From Raffaelea ambrosiae (taxonomy: Eukaryota; Ascomycota; Sordariomycetes; Ophiostomatales; Ophiostomataceae): a stretch of 64,000 nucleotides of DNA. The notes under the pieces were generated by a model that did not search any database, had not been told where the DNA came from, and saw nothing but the letters and a program-made list of their open reading frames with translations. Every line of letters starts with the position of its first letter. Position 1 is the stretch's first letter. This document shows, one piece after another, positions 1 through 13,510 of the stretch. A program made the translations under genes and the position numbers. The stretch spans positions 2,640,226 to 2,704,225 of the forward strand of contig PCDI01000004.1 in NCBI GenBank assembly GCA_002778195.1. The letters are read 5' to 3'.

Positions 1-1876
1 TCCGGGACATCTCGGCGTCCACACCCCCCCAAGGCGGCAGGTTGGCCAGGGAGATGCCGATGTGGTAGGGCGCGCGCTCGGCATCGCGCACCTCGGCCGG
101 TGGCGCCGAGTAGCAGTGCCGGATTGTCTGGTGGATGGCGTAAATCAGAATCCACCGCACCTTGCGGCCGTCGGCCATGGATATGTTCTCGTCGCGGTCG
201 GACTTGAGAGTCGAGAAGATGGTGTCCTCCTCAAACCGCCGGTAGGCAACCACGAGCTCGTTGCGGTACAGCTCGGGATGGTTCTTGTTGGTGGCCTTGA
301 GGAACGCAGCCTGGGCCAGCAGCTTGCCGTCCGGCCGGGTCTTGTCCGGCCGACCACTCAGCAGCTTGTTCATTGTTTTGCCTCCGAACCACGACGACCG
401 GCGATTCTGGCTGATCGTGTGGCTGATCGGCTCCGACACTTCTGGCAGGAGAGGCAGCGGATGGGGCAGGGGGATGTAGCCGTGGCGCTCGTCAAAGGAC
501 TCGACGCTCTGCAGAGTGCACACGCCGCCCTGGGCAGAGAACGGGCTGATCGAGGCTGCCGTGAACTCCTTGTTCACCAGGTACTCGTACAGAGCCTGGA
601 AGTCGGCCCCAATCGTGCGGTAGACCTGCGGCTCGAAAATAATGCTGCGAATGTCCACCGACTTGGGGGGGTAGTAGCCCAGCCGGGTGGCGTAGAATCC
701 GTTGACATACGTCCGGAACCGGTCCAGATGCGCACGAGCAGCCGTGGTCAGACCCAGGTACGTGTCTGACAGGTCCTCCTCGAGGAAGTCGCTCAGCATA
801 GGACCGGCCGCACTCAGACGCAGATCCATATCGAGGCGAGCGCGGCGGATGAGCTTCCTCGACTCGGCGCTGATAAACTGCGCTTGCTGTTAGTAAGCGC
901 ACGCAACCAAAATAGAGAAGCCCAAGGCAAGCACCCCAAGGGAGTCCCAGGGAGTCCCACACAGTCCCGGGGCAACACATCCGCAAGACACATACCTCGT
1001 ATTCTGTGCCCAGGTACAGGTGGTTGTACATGCCAACACAGTGGGCGAATGCCTCGATGTACAAGTCCCGGAGCTTCATGGCCTCGGCCACATGCAGGAC
1101 AGCCAGTGCGTAATCTGGCTGTGCCACCATATCCAGAAATCCCTCGTCCTCGATGTACCCCCGCAGGTCCTCGACGTTGTCGGCGGCGGGAGACCGAAAC
1201 TCGCACATGGTCTTGTACAGAGCCGACAGACTCTGGTTGAGGTGCACACCAACCATCCGTCGCCGGAACACCCAGGCAAAGAGATTGCGGATGGTGATGT
1301 GGTACAGAATGGCTTCCTTCTTGTTGGCACCAGCCGGTGGTGGGATGTAGAGGTCAGCCCGGCCGCTTTGGTGTGCCCGTTTCCAGCTCTCCCGAGTTGG
1401 TGGGCTGGTGCCATCGGCAGGAGTATCGGACGCGCCGTCCGGCGCAGCAGGCACATCCCGAGCAATGAACCGCTCAATCAGAGGATGGCACTGGGCTGCA
1501 AGCAGCGTTGAGAACGGCACCCTGAAGGCAGGCCCCCGACGAGACTGGCCTTGGGCGTACAAGTGCACGAAACAGTTGCCATTCCGGAACCACAGCTCGG
1601 GGTCCTATTGGAGTTTGTTAGTTTCAAGTTTCCTCGCTAGACGGGACAGTAAAAATACAAAAAATACAAAAATAAAAAATAAAAAAAAATTCGTGAGACA
1701 CTTACCCGTCGAAGACTGTCCCAGTCGAGAGCAGTTCTCGCGCTGCCGTCCCACCGCTTGACAGCGGGCCTCTTGCTGTGGCTTGCGTCTCCGGCCTTGC
1801 GAGACTTCCATCCGCGCGACCGGTTGGAGACGCCACTGTAGAGAGCCACGTCCCGGGCCTCCAGTAGGTCGGCCAT
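1..1876 (-). CDS. DUF8004-type conserved fungal protein (3' end beyond window)
   Basis: Three exons are visible on the minus strand: 1706-1876, 996-1604 and 1-877, the last running off the window. The introns read GTAAG..TAG and GTATG..CAG and close in frame. At least 550 residues are visible. The N-terminus is basic and serine-rich (MADLLEARDVALYSG). A WFRNGNCFVHLY segment follows, then the conserved core: PPPAGANKKEAILYHITIRN, FAWVFRRRMVGVHLNQSL, and a helical stretch around LRGYIEDEGFLDMV. The third exon continues with ESRKLIRRARLDMDLRLSA and a GYYPPKSVDIRS segment. This arrangement is what I know as the DUF8004 family of filamentous ascomycetes, whose biochemical role is not established. 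No signal peptide or membrane segment is seen. The start is the first ATG before the conserved N-terminus. The gene's function is unknown. Confidence 0.8.
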
Positions 1877-4800
1877 GATGCTTGTTCTCTCGAGTCTCCC
1901 AGATGCTGTGAATGAAGGAAGCAAGCAGCCGGATGCTGGTGCGAGCGAACTCGTCGAGAGATAAGAAAACGGGGTGTGATCAAGTGTCTACCAGCAGAAA
2001 TCAGGATATGTCGAGTCGATAAGGCAGCGAATACCCAACGTTGCAATCGCTTGTCTCCCCAAGTAACCAGCGAAGGCCACTGTGATTTCTGACAAAAAAA
2101 AAGTGAAAAAGAAGAGGCCTGAAACCAAGACGTGGGTCAACCGAGGCCAGGTGTCGTACTCGTAGATGGCTTTGACTTTTGCTATGGCCCCCCGTATAGG
2201 TGGCGCTTTCGTGAGACCCGTGAGACCCGCGAGACTCGTGTTGGCGAGAATGACTGCCAGAAAAGCACAGACTTCTCAGCAAGCAAAGGCCGTCATCCCG
2301 TTTCCTTACGTCCCTTCCTCCCGCAATTTCGCGGAGAGGCTGTTGTTCAACTGTTGTACCACGAGCGGTTGGCAAGAGGGAAGTGAGGGAGAAAAGGGAG
2401 AGGACTGTAAACGAAACGGAGGGAAAGGGGAGGAAGCAAAAGATAAAAGCAAAAAGAAAGCATGCGTTTTCCGGGGTACAGGGTCTTGTGCAGCCATGTC
2501 TGTCCATCCTTTTCACGAAGCCCTTGCCCTCCAGTTGCGGAACATCGGATAACTACCAAACACTCGTCCTATGTTGGTGCGTGGAGCCGTGGTGATCCAT
2601 ACAGGGTACATGCTCGTAGCTAGTCAGTACGAGCACTCGTGGAAAGCACTCTGCAGATCCCAGAACATCACAGCTGAATAGCAGGAGCTCGCCTCTAACG
2701 CAGACGGTACTGGTGGCGCGCGGTGCTGCTGCCCAGAACAGAGCATGGTGCTGTCACTGGCCCCGTCTCCCAATTTTCGCTGCGTTTTGAAACAAGGGTC
2801 TAGCCTGCAACTGACCGCGATGTGGCACGTCCAGAGCCACACCTTGTTGATGGAGCTTTCTTGCCCTTGTCCGCACCATCAGACTGGTGCTCCCCGATTG
2901 GGCTTTAGCTGTTCCGCGAGTTTAGAGCATTTCCTAATCGGTCGACCCAGCCATGCGGTGCCTGGACAACACCGCCTAACTCACCCCCAGTGCCGGCCGC
3001 CACTTACACTTTTCCAGCGCAAGTCCCGTACATAGTGAGACATTGTTTATTATTTTCTTTTTTTCGAGAATCGCCAGCCTTCCCGAGCCTCCCACGCGAT
3101 CTTCACCGAGCCGCTCTTGCCGTGTGATGATGCCCATATCCAAAGAAATCCAGCAAACAAAACAAAAAAAAAGTCCAACGCACAATGTGGGTGGCCCAGT
3201 AAAAGCTCAGCAAAAGCCCATGCTGCATTTTCTGGTTTAGAATAGCGTGCCCCTTCCCGCCACCGAAAAAAAATTGGCAAGCTGAATGGCGACCAGGGTG
3301 AAGCAGGGACCAGGGCCGCAATGCAACAGTGGTGCTTAGTGGCCCCCCTTGCCACAAATCATAATATTCTCTCGTCAAAAGACAGTGCTTCCTAGGATGT
3401 TCCGTGCAAGATGCCCCTATTCTGCCCCTCATATGAGAGCGCCTCGCGCCATAATCTGATCCTTCACCAGCCGTATGTCTTTTTTTTTTGTCGTCTTTCG
3501 AAGAAAGCGTTCTCCGAAAGGTTCTTGCTGCGCAGGACGAACGGACGAGAGACTGCAAAAGGATGGCCAACGTGAGATACTGACGTTGTAGATACGAACC
3601 TTTTACGTATGGCAGGATATGGATCTGCGGGGCTCATGCAGCTCTCGGTGGTCCGAATTTGTTCAACTTTGCAACCATACATACATAGTAGTATGCGGTG
3701 TTGGTGTTGCCCTTGACGCGGTGCAATGGGGGCAGATGTTGGTCGGCGACATCCTCGTATGCATCGAGAGAGCTCGCCCGAACACTGAACGCGTCTCGGT
3801 GGCGTGGGAGCTGTAGCTGTTGCCATCGCCAGTGAGTGGTTGTTGATGACCACCAACGGCGGTGCTCGTGTCGCACAGCGAAAGACTCCCCTGTGTCCGT
3901 TGGAAGCAATGCCAACCCTGCGTATTGCGCACGTCAGGAGATTCTGAGAGTAGTGATATTAGCCGCCATGACTTCTTGACCCCTTTTGTTGCGATGCAGG
4001 CAGCACTAGAGTTCTCCTGCAGATAGGAAATTTTGGGGGCCACAAGACCCATCGCTCTGACTTCAACCCACACCAAGAGGAGGGGGGAAAGCCAAAGAGA
4101 CGTACGAGTAGGGATGGTGGTGATACCCTCTTGGACCCCCCTCACTTTCTGTGTTTTCTGCTTCATGGTTAGCTCTCCAATGCAACGTAGAGGGTTGGAT
4201 GGCTGTCAAAGAGCAGCGCTACTCTGTAGGGTGGACTCTCCCTTCAGGGGCAATTGGGGCGTCATCTACAGTATCCATGTCGACCCTGCGCGTCTCTACA
4301 GGGGTGCTGCAAGCGACAAGCGAGAGTGTCTTTGCTGTTCTGTATTTCCCCTTCTTGGTTTTTATATTTCTGACCAAACATCTTGGCCTCTGAACTGCAT
4401 TTGGCAACAGGTCATTCCGGTGTTGTTTCTTCAACAAGAAACTGGACCCGCCGACAACAAGCATAAGCAGCAGTGATAGGCCGCAATGCAAAACGAGAGC
4501 TGAAGATCTGTTGTGTCTGTCCAAGAACAGTATAGAGTTTCCCGACACGGCCCTCATGGCTGTCTGACAATGGAAATACCGGCAACAGGAGTTCCACGAC
4601 GCCATGTGTCGCAGGGTTGGGGAATTCCTATTCCAGGCTCTCGTCCACCAGCCAAACAGTGATCGCCGCCCAGGCTCTGCCCGAAGTCCCAAAAGAAATG
4701 ATTTCTTGCTTTTGCGCTCCGATGCAACACACCATTAAGTCATGATCGTCGTCTCGCCGGTGTGCACGTCACCGTCTTTGGGTACGCATTAATTATGGTT

Positions 4801-5184
4801 GTGCGCAAAATCGTTGTCATCGTTCTTGAATAGGCAATGTCGGTTGTCCGCCAGGTGACAACATGCAGCTGTGCCCACGCTCAGCCGTGAGCCCCCATAG
4901 ATGCGAAAAATCTGGGAAAAAGGAATTCTATTTTTCTCGTGGGATGCCATTGGATTTTTTTCCCCCCCTGTGTGTTGTGTCAAGTTGTACAGTGACCGTT
5001 CTAGGAAGGATGTAAGTCGCGGCAGGTCGCGACTGCAGCGCTGCATTCTGTCCCATCCTGCCACTCCTCACCGCCATTATTCTCCTGGGTCAACGTAACG
5101 GTGTAACTTCCTTTCTGCGCTGCTGTCGTGGATGACCACTCACGAAGTACCTGCTCTCCATGCCGACACTGCCAACTGACTGCG
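1877..5184. other. 3.3 kb intergenic region, no recognisable gene
   Basis: This is the shared 5' region of the divergent DUF8004 and dynactin p62 genes. Open frames of 60-170 codons occur on both strands, but none shows a family motif, consistent codon use or a convincing splice pattern. A/T tracts and a short GAGACCCGTGAGACC-type repeat near 2213-2240 are the only texture. Confidence 0.6.
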
Positions 5185-7199
5185 ATGTCGCAAATGTTCA
5201 CACCATACGCGTACATCCAGTGTCCATGTTCTGACACGGCGTCCTCGGCGAACGCGGCAACACGCGATGCCACTAGTGGGGCCGCTCCTCCGGCAGCAGC
5301 AAAGGGCGACCAACAGACAGGCCAATCTGACGAAGACGATCGAACTTTCGACCCTCGCTCTACCCGTGCCAACTACAGCCTTTATCCCATCGAACATCTC
5401 CTGTACTGCGAAGACTGCCACCAGATCCGCTGCCCGCGATGCGTAGCTGAAGAGATCGTGACCTACTACTGCCCGAACTGTCTGTTTGAGGTGCCAACGA
5501 GCAACCTAAAGAGCGAAGGCAACCGGTGCGTGCTGTTCTTAGCTGCCATATAGTCTATACATGATTTCTGACGAGCATCGCTCTCAGGTGTACACGGAGT
5601 TGCTTCCAGTGCCCAGTTTGTATCGCGCCCCTGAGCGTCACCAACCTCGATCCCGCCCCATCTGGTTCTTCGGAAGCCTCACCAGCACCTGCTCGACAGG
5701 TCATACTTAGCTGCAGCTATTGTCAATGGACGTCGACCGAGATTGGTATCGGGTTCGACAAGCCCAACGGCGTATATGGCCAACTCGCGAAGATCCGAAA
5801 TGGCGGGACAGAACGGCTCACACCCCGAGAAAAACGGAAGCACTTTGCGTCTGCCAGTCCCCTGGGATCAGCTGACGACAACGAGCAGTCACAAGGGGCG
5901 GCAGCCACGGCCAGAGGCGTGAACAAGAGTGGCGAGGCCACTGTGGACGAACACCCCGACCTGGAAACCCAGTTTAGCAACCTACGACAATTTTACCAAC
6001 GCCAGATATCCGAGACTGCAGGTGGCGGCATTGGCGGCCTGTCCTCACTGAGCGACTTGGGGTTTGGCTCGCCGGCATCACTCAACCGGATCATGAACAT
6101 GTACACAAGTGGCCTTGCCGGCGGCGGCTCGCGCTCTGATAGGAAGGGGCAACCTCCTTTGCGGCCTATGCGCGAAGCTCGTAACGACGACGAGGGACTG
6201 CTTCCAGCCGAATTGGACGAGGCTGCCGCTATTGCTCGACTACATGGCGGACTTTGTAAATACAGGCAAGACGATGACGCCGCTGACATTCCCAGCTGGG
6301 ACGTCACTGCATCTTCCGAACAGCGGGCTGCCCAGTCCGTCTATGTCGGCGAGGGCCATCTTCATGGGCGGGAGCGCTTCCTCGACGAGCTACGGCCCAT
6401 TCCGTTCCTGTTGCGCACAAAGAGATCAAAGCGATGTCCCGTCTGCCGGCACATCATCACAAAGCCAGAGGCCAAGTCGACCAACAACCGCTTCCGTATC
6501 CGCCTGGTTGCAGAGAACTATATCCCTCGAATCTCCATTCGTCCTCTAATCAGCGGTCCGCCCGCATCCTCGTCCGTATCCAGGACATCGTCGGCCGCAG
6601 CAGTCGCGGCTTCGGCTACAGCCAACCTACTTGAGCCGCTGAAACCAGTTCAGTACATTCTGACCTTCAAGAACCCCATTTTTGACAGCGTCAAGGTGAC
6701 GCTGGCGACGCCGTCAACCACACCTGGACGCTTTGCCAGCAGAGTGACGCTGCTCTGTCCGCAGTTCGAGATTGACTCAAACACGGACGTGTGGGACGAT
6801 GCCCTTCGCGACAGCGACCGCAACGGGAGCGGTAGTCGCAACCGCCGTGGCGAAGACGGACAGCCACACCAAGCGATTCCTGGCAAGATCTGGGAGCGCG
6901 GTCGCAATTGGGTCAGCACGGTGCTCGAGGTGGTGCCTCCGTCGCTGAACTTGGACTTGCTTGCCATGACGAGCAAGCCGCTTGGCGCAGAAGAAGGCAG
7001 CACAAAGAAGGTGGATCTGAGTCCGCTCCGGGAGGACGAGGACCTGGTCGAGATCCCCATGTTTGTTCGCGTCGAGTGGGAGACAGATGCCGCGCAGGAT
7101 GGCGTGGGTTCGTCAGTAGGAAAGGACAAGGATGCCAAGGAGAAGAGGGAGCTGGCCTACTGGTGTGTCCTGGGAATTGGCCGCATCAAACAGGGGTAA
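5185..7199 (+). CDS. Dynactin p62 subunit (DCTN4 / Neurospora RO-2 type)
   Basis: Two exons, 5185-5525 and 5588-7199, give 650 residues. The intron has GTGCGTG and CTCTCAG ends and splits an Arg codon. Dynactin p62 sits at the pointed-end complex of the Arp1 filament and helps dynein-dependent transport and nuclear positioning. The family's cysteine-rich N-terminal half is clear. It starts YAYIQCPCSD and is followed by LLYCEDCHQIRCPRCV, YYCPNCLFEVP, CFQCPVC and LSCSYCQW. A further CPVCRHII pair precedes a C-terminal beta-rich part (FRIRLVAENYIPRISIRPL, and FVRVEWE near the end). A region of low complexity (GGGIGGLSSLSDLG) lies in the middle. The start at 5185 is chosen because the next residues match the family N-terminus. 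An in-frame ATG at 5128 would add 19 poorly conserved residues. Confidence 0.92.
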
Positions 7200-7760
7200 A
7201 GAGAGTGGAGGAGATGGACAATAGGACAAGGACGAGAAAAGTTAACCCAAAAGGCATATTTTGTCAAGATACCCAACATGTTTTGGATGTCCCATTTGCA
7301 TCAGCATCAAGACAGCGAGCAGTTTACACACATAGCACAAGCGCACACACACGGGCCTGATGGCATAAAAAAGCACCATTGCCAATGAAAAAAATGAAAT
7401 GAGTTTCAGGTTTTATATTTGTTCGCCTTCCCTAGGTGTAAAGTAACCTTTTTTGGAAATGCCTTCCCTTTTGCCATCCATACAAGCAGAACACCATCAC
7501 TATGACTCCTGGAAAAACAGGCAAGAGAGAAAAAAAAATTGGAAGAAGACCCGAGAGGCCTGGGATATATGTCTGCTACCCCGTCCTTTTCTCTCTACTT
7601 TTATATTTTAGGATTTTTATTTTCGTTTTTTTGATATCTCCCTTTTTTTTAGACAAGAAAAAAGAACCGAAGAAAAACATGCACAGAACCCAACCGCGCT
7701 CGATTAGAACCCTTCTCAACAACACACAAGACAAATCCTATCTTTTTTGTTGTTCCTTGT
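7200..7760. other. Convergent 3' region between dynactin p62 and eS7
   Basis: It holds the two 3' untranslated regions, with T-rich and A-rich tracts (7590-7670). No gene is seen. Confidence 0.6.
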
Positions 7761-8996
7761 CTAGTAGTCGTTCAGGTTGGTCTGGGGGAACTCGAAGACG
7801 ACCGAGCGGCCAGTGAGTCTCCGGTAGACCTCAGAGTAGCTGTCCAGGCGGTAGTCGACGCCACCGCGCTCCTTCTCGTCCAGGATGACCTTGAGGGTCT
7901 TGCTGCCGTCCTCCTTGGTGCGGAGGCGCTTGCCGACAATCTCGACCGGGTAGACCAGGTCGGTCAGGATGGCATCGTGCACGGCAGTCAGAGTGCGCGA
8001 ACGGGGGCGCTTCTGCTTCTGGGTGTTGTGGGCACGGCTGGAGCGCTTGGGGCGCGGCAGGATGCGGCGCGAAGCCAGGATCAGGACATGGCGGTCGGGG
8101 AACTTCTTCTCCAGCTCACGGGTCAGGCTATATACAAAGAGTCAGTAAAAGTTCTGATGGTAAACAGTTCACGGTAAAAAAGGGGGGTGCTTACCGCTGC
8201 TGGACCCGGTGGAAGCCCTGCAGGGATGGGACGGGGACAAAGATGACAATAGCCTTCTTGCCGTGGCCAACCTCGATCTAAATACAGATCAAACGTCAGC
8301 ATGCGAGCTCCAGGATGATATAATATGACTGGCACATTTTTCAACACCATCCATGGACCGCTTCCCGTCCAGTATCCAACAAAGTATATGTGTATGTGTA
8401 GGGGCCTGGTGCGCAATGGCACTCGGAGGAGATCGAAAAGAGGAGACGGTCAAGAAGAGAGAGTCGAGAGGATACGCTGTCGTTTGTTTCGATATTCGAT
8501 GTTCGCTTGCCGGCAAATGTGGTACACAATCGATAGTACATAGCGAAAGGAAGTCGGTCGTGTGTCGAACTGAGGTGGTCTTTCTTCGGTTTCACGGAGG
8601 ACCGATCAATTGGGCTTTCGCCGTCTTGATGCTCGAGTTCCGAAGGAAGTTTCCATCCTTCTCACACCCTTGCCCCACCCCAAAGTTCGATTCCCTTCTC
8701 GACTTCCATTGCTGTTTGGGCGTAACGTATCGTCTCGTTTGTCGATTCTTTTTTTCATCGCCCGTATAATGTCTCCTCCTCACATTCCTCCCCGTCATGT
8801 CACTCGCATAAATATCAAAGGGCTCTCATCTCACCTCGCGGGCGGACACGAACTGCAGAGGGCGCAGGGCAATCTTCAGGTCGGCCGTGTTCGTCTCCAG
8901 GTCGTAGAGGGCACCGGCGATGCTGGTCTCCAGCTCGGACGGGCTCTGGCGCGAAGCGCTGGTCGGCGCAATCTTGTTCAGCTGAGGGGCGCTCAT
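7761..8996 (-). CDS. rps7: 40S ribosomal protein eS7
   Basis: Three minus-strand exons, 8835-8996, 8195-8277 and 7761-8127, encode 203 residues, the normal size for cytosolic eS7. The protein opens MSAPQLNKIAPTSASRQSPS. It continues with LKIALRPLQFVSAREIEVGH and the conserved KKAIVIFVPVPSLQGFHRVQ, then RELEKKFPDRHVLILASRRI. The C-terminus is GRSVVFEFPQTNLNDY. The protein is a structural component of the small ribosomal subunit. The splice sites (GTGAG..TAG, GTAAG..TAG) join the codons without gaps. The first intron is 557 nt, far longer than the other introns here. Long first introns are common in fungal ribosomal protein genes. I looked for a C/D-box small RNA inside it and saw none. Confidence 0.97.
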
Positions 8997-10188
8997 GTTG
9001 ACGGTTGTCCCGGTGTTGCAAGGAAGAGAAGGAGAAGGAATGTGTGTTGGTGGTGATTGTCGACGGAGAATGGGACGGGAGAGATGCGAGTGAAAAGTCG
9101 ATGCAAGCCAAAAAAAAAAAATATTCACCAAATTTGGCGAGAGCGGGAAAAGCTAGTCCCAAGTGGTCCTAATTTTTTTTTGGTGAGGGCTAGCCAGCCC
9201 TCAGATGTTTGGCCAATGATAATCAAGAGGAAGGCGACCCCACACTGGTGGGCGGTGGACCGGGGCAATTGAAGCCAAGCCCACTGGTTATGTAAGCAGG
9301 CCAAATATTGTTCTGGTTTCTGGGTAAGTGACGGACGGCCTTTCTTGAGTTTGAGAAAAAAAGTTGGATCTTTTATTAATTTATTAATTTTTATTTCTTC
9401 CCTGTTATGCATTTCCTACACAGTACACTTGGTTGGGTACGGGTGGGTGCGGGCTCTGTTTATGGCAATAACTTGTTTTGCCTGCAGATCACAGGAATAC
9501 CTGGACTCGGTTCAGCTTGCGTGCTACGATGCAAGTTTTGCCCGAGCATCCCCAATAGGCAGTCCCCCGTATCACGTCTGTAGTCCCCTTAACGGCTTGC
9601 AATACATTAAATATATTTCGCTGGCGGGATAGGCACCGTAGGCGACGTAGTGTGGTAAACGATCCGGCTGGCACCCGCATGACCCAAGAGGTTCTCAATC
9701 ATGGCCATAAAGAGAGACAGTTACCCACTGAATGCCAGTCGCTCCTTCCCTGTTATCAATTGCCCTTTCTTCTACTTCTTCACATTTCCCTACCTTTTCC
9801 AATGCTTCATTTTACAGAATAGCGACATCATTGAATATGGACTTTTGTCGAAGAGCCTTTCATCCCGCAGACTGCCAGAGAATGCATTTCATGCGCAGTG
9901 GCGCCTTTCGAGCACTACGCTGATGCGAACAGAGACACCTAACGTCGAATTTTTCCTAACCCTACTGCATCCATGTCGCTACAAAGACGGATGTTTTTCG
10001 AGAGAAAAAAAAAGAGAAAAAAATTCATAGGAACATCTCACGGATGAGCGTCAAAACATATCGGTCTATTTTTCATTACTTTTGTACCATAGCCTTCCTG
10101 TCCTTCTTACTGAGATCATCTCCAACCACGGATCAACGCCTACTCCGCATTCGTCTGCTGCGCCACGCCAAACAATTGAAGCGACCAC
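8997..10188. other. Intergenic, no gene seen
   Basis: The eS7 promoter side and the 3' flank of the alcohol dehydrogenase. A/T tracts occur near 9350-9400 and 10000-10025. Open frames here are short and lack recognisable motifs. Confidence 0.55.
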
Positions 10189-11556
10189 TTATTTGGGGAA
10201 GGCCTCTGAGTAGTTTGTCAGGCAGAAACGGTAGTGGACGTCGCTCTTCTTGAGGCGATCGAGGGTCTTGGACAGATTCGGGGCGCTGATGGGCACTTGC
10301 TCAACCCAGGAGTGAATATCCTTGTCGGCGGCAAGCTGGAGCATCTCCAGGGTCTCCTTGCGGCTACCCAGGTGGCTGGCGCCGATGAGGCAGCCATTTG
10401 CCATGAAAGACTGGTTGCGGATCTTGATACCCTCGCCTTCGGGCAGACCGACGCTGACCCAGTGGCCGTGGACGTCGAGCAGCGACAGGTAGGCGTCGAA
10501 GTCGAAGCCCTCGAACGAGTTGGCCGTGTTGACGATCAAGTCGAACGTCATGACATGCGGAGCAGCCCAGTCCTTGTCGGCGGTGGCGATGAAGCCGTCG
10601 GCGCCCATCTTCTTAGCATCAGCTTCCTTGGCGTGCGAGCGGGAGATGACCCAGACCTCGGCACCCAGAGCCTTAGCAAACAGGAGACCAAAGTGGCCAA
10701 TGCCACCAAGACCGACAATGGCAACCTTCTTGCCAGGGCCGCAGCCGTTGCGGACCAGCGGGCTGTAGGCGGTCAGACCAGCGCACAGCATGGGGGCAGC
10801 TTCGACGGAGGACAGCTTCTCGGGGATGGGGAAGACCCTGGAGGGGAGTGATGTTAGCAATGGGCTTGGGTGGCCACTGATGGCGCGACACGCAGGAAAT
10901 GGCAGGAGACAACACCAGGAGACTACACCGCAAACACACAAGCGAAAAAAAAACCCCCCCAAAACCCCAAAACCCCCAGGGAACTACCGAGAGCGGCAAC
11001 GGCATAGCATGCAACACTCACCAGTGCTCATGTGCGCGAGCATGCGACGAGTAGCCGCCTTGAAGCACAATATCGGTGCCGGGCCAGATGGCTCCATAGG
11101 TGTCGACTTGCTTGCGGCAGTACGTCTCGTTGTTGGTCTTGCACTGCTTGCAGTCGAGGCAGGAATAGCACTGGGCACCCAGGCCGACACGCTGGCCCTC
11201 CTTGACAAGGGTGACCTTGGGGCCGACACGGATAGCCTTGCCAACGATCTCTGCGGGATACTGGGTCAGGGCTACGAGCAACACGGGGGCGACAACGGCA
11301 AGCCGAGGCATGCGAGACAGCGGAAGCGCAGAACACAAGAAGGGGCCTTACCGTGGCCGACTGCCAGAGGGAAATGCTGTTCGCCCCAGCCGCCGCTGAT
11401 GGTGTGGACGTCGCTGCCACAGACACCACAGCACTCAATCTCAATATCGACATCATAGTCGCCGAAGGGCTTCGGCTGGAACTCGTTTTTGTGGAAGTCG
11501 AGCCAGGTCTCCGGTCCGTTGACCTGGAAGCCAGTGAACTTCTCGGGGTAAGGCAT
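10189..11556 (-). CDS. Zinc-dependent NADP(H) alcohol dehydrogenase, cinnamyl-alcohol / ADH6 type
   Basis: Three exons, 11352-11556, 11022-11250 and 10189-10837, make 360 residues, typical for medium-chain CAD/ADH6 enzymes that interconvert aromatic or branched aldehydes and alcohols. The catalytic zinc site is visible as Cys43 in ECCGVCGSD together with His68-Glu69. The structural zinc lobe has Cys99, Cys102, Cys105 and Cys113, with an extra Cys96. The Rossmann fold follows at KVAIVGLGGIGHFGLLFAK. The SRSHAKEADAKKMGAD loop after beta-2 is of the NADP-preferring type. There is no signal peptide, so a cytosolic location is expected. Exon joins restore HE at the catalytic zinc and the HWVFPIP segment. 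Physiological substrate cannot be told from sequence. Confidence 0.94.
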
Positions 11557-12642
11557 GGTTGATGTGGGTATCGGACTGGTTGTTGATGTTGTTGTGCTTT
11601 GGTATGAAGCTCCAATGCAAAGGTCCGTCGAAACGAAAGATATGCGACAAGCTGCAAGATGAGACGCAAAACGACCAAGAATTGAGGGTAAGGGAAGAGA
11701 AGAAAAGAAGGAGAGAACAAGACCGCGAGAGGCCAGCGAGAGGAGAGAAGGGGGTTCAACACTATTACGACAAACAGCACACGGTGACCCCACCTTGAGC
11801 CTGGAGCTGTCTTGTTTTATCTTGGATTTTTTGCATTCATATTTTTTCTGATCTTCGTCTCCGCTAGTAGGCGCGGGTGGCAGGCGGATGAGGGGCACGC
11901 AGCCAGGATGTTCCAGTGCTCGCTGCAAATAACACAGCCAGGAACAGAAATTTCAGCGAGACAGGGTCCACGGCTTTCTTGTTTCCCCCCTCCCCCCTTG
12001 GTTTTTGCCGAAAGGTCCTGCCTTAGGATCTATGACGTTGCATGCTGCTCACTGCATGTATGCCTTTTCTGGTCCCTATCTTTGCAGCGTCTGCCTTGTT
12101 GCAAAAGCTTCCTGCAGGAGCAGGCTCCGGGTCGGCGGCCACGAAGCTAGGAGCTACAGCAAGCTCCAGGTTGCCATCTGGTGGTTGTACTGGTGGTGTA
12201 TGCGCATTGCGTGGGTGCCTTCGGCCGCCGGCGTGTCAGTGCATCTGCGGCAGTGGCAGCCAGTCAGAACTGCACACCAATTTGCGCCCGGAACCGCACC
12301 CAGGACCGCAGGTAGGTGCACGCAAGACAAATCAGAGAGCGGCTCCTATCTTCCGAAGCTCTTCCGTTTTCCGGCACATGCTTGCAAGCATTCCCGCCAG
12401 AAGACACGGTGCAGCGGCCTAATTGGGCGGTTGAACAGCGCGATTGATTATTCCACCAACTAGGAGGGGCAATTGGGGGGCCATGACGATGGAGAAGGAG
12501 CTAGCGAGAAAAAATGGATTGAGTTAAAACTGTGCTCGGCCGAGCCTTCTGGCTTTTAGAGTTTTAGGCGACGGTTTGCCTCTTCTGAGCATGCTGTGCC
12601 GCCTCCCTCCGACAGTCCTGGACAGGTCACCGCACCGGACCT

Positions 12643-12657
12643 GGGGGGGGGGGGGGG
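12643..12657. repeat. G15 homopolymer
   Basis: An uninterrupted run of 15 G in spacer. Confidence 0.8.
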
Positions 12658-13510
12658 CACTTTTGCCCGAACGAGACCGATTGGGCAGCGAGGCGCTCTC
12701 TTGGCTTTCGCGTGGGCCTATCACGCAGTCTCTTGTTTTGTGTGAGACTTGTGGGCACTATCGTGGCCTGTGATGGGGACTATCGCGATACGGCCTCCCT
12801 GCGTTAGAGGTGGGGACTGACTCGGCGGTCTCGTCCATCCACAGACTGTTTTTTAGTCACCCAGGAACCACAGGCAAATCAGGCACAGGAAGGGACAGGC
12901 CGCAGGCCTAGCCGGCACATTGTGCAGGTCCCGCGACATTTCCTGGCTATGGAGTGCCGACATGGTCCAGGCCCTGCAAGGAAATAGGCGATGCAATGCT
13001 GGCTGATCTCTTGTCTTTCTCTTGTCGTCCCCGGCTTTTGGGAACGCTTGTATTGTTTGGCCCGGTGGCACAGCAATTTCACTGCGACAAAGAACTGTCC
13101 CTCAAACAGGCGGCCGTGTCTCAAACGGGGCAGTTGTGCGAGCTTGTTGATTGTCGGGGCCGATTGGACTTTGAGGCTGAGATCAGCCACAGATCCGTCC
13201 CTTTTAATGTTGGTGCGAGCAATGGACAGCCAACCGGGTCTTTTTGAGTGCCGGCCTGTTGGCTTCGGCTGAAAAGGCAGTGGATGGATTGTACCATCTT
13301 TACATGCAATTTCCCCAGTGGCGTATCACTTCTCGCTGTCGTTTTCATGTCGGCACCTTAAGCGACGGCGCAGCAGCAGCTACCTAAGAGCCGGACGATC
13401 TGTGTTCTGGCTGGTCAAGGCACCTCGTATGACAGTCTTGCCAGAGACAATGCGCCATTGGGGTATAGCCCTTGTAACGTAGGGCTTATTTGCCAGAAAG
13501 CACTTCGGGA

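Noticed and set aside
4033..4692. Overlapping 147- and 157-codon frames in the 1.9-5.2 kb spacer
   Set aside because: Both strands open over the same bases, with no family motif and no usable splice sites.
8278..8834. Possible snoRNA in the long eS7 intron
   Set aside because: No C box (TGATGA) with a matching D box was found on the transcribed strand.
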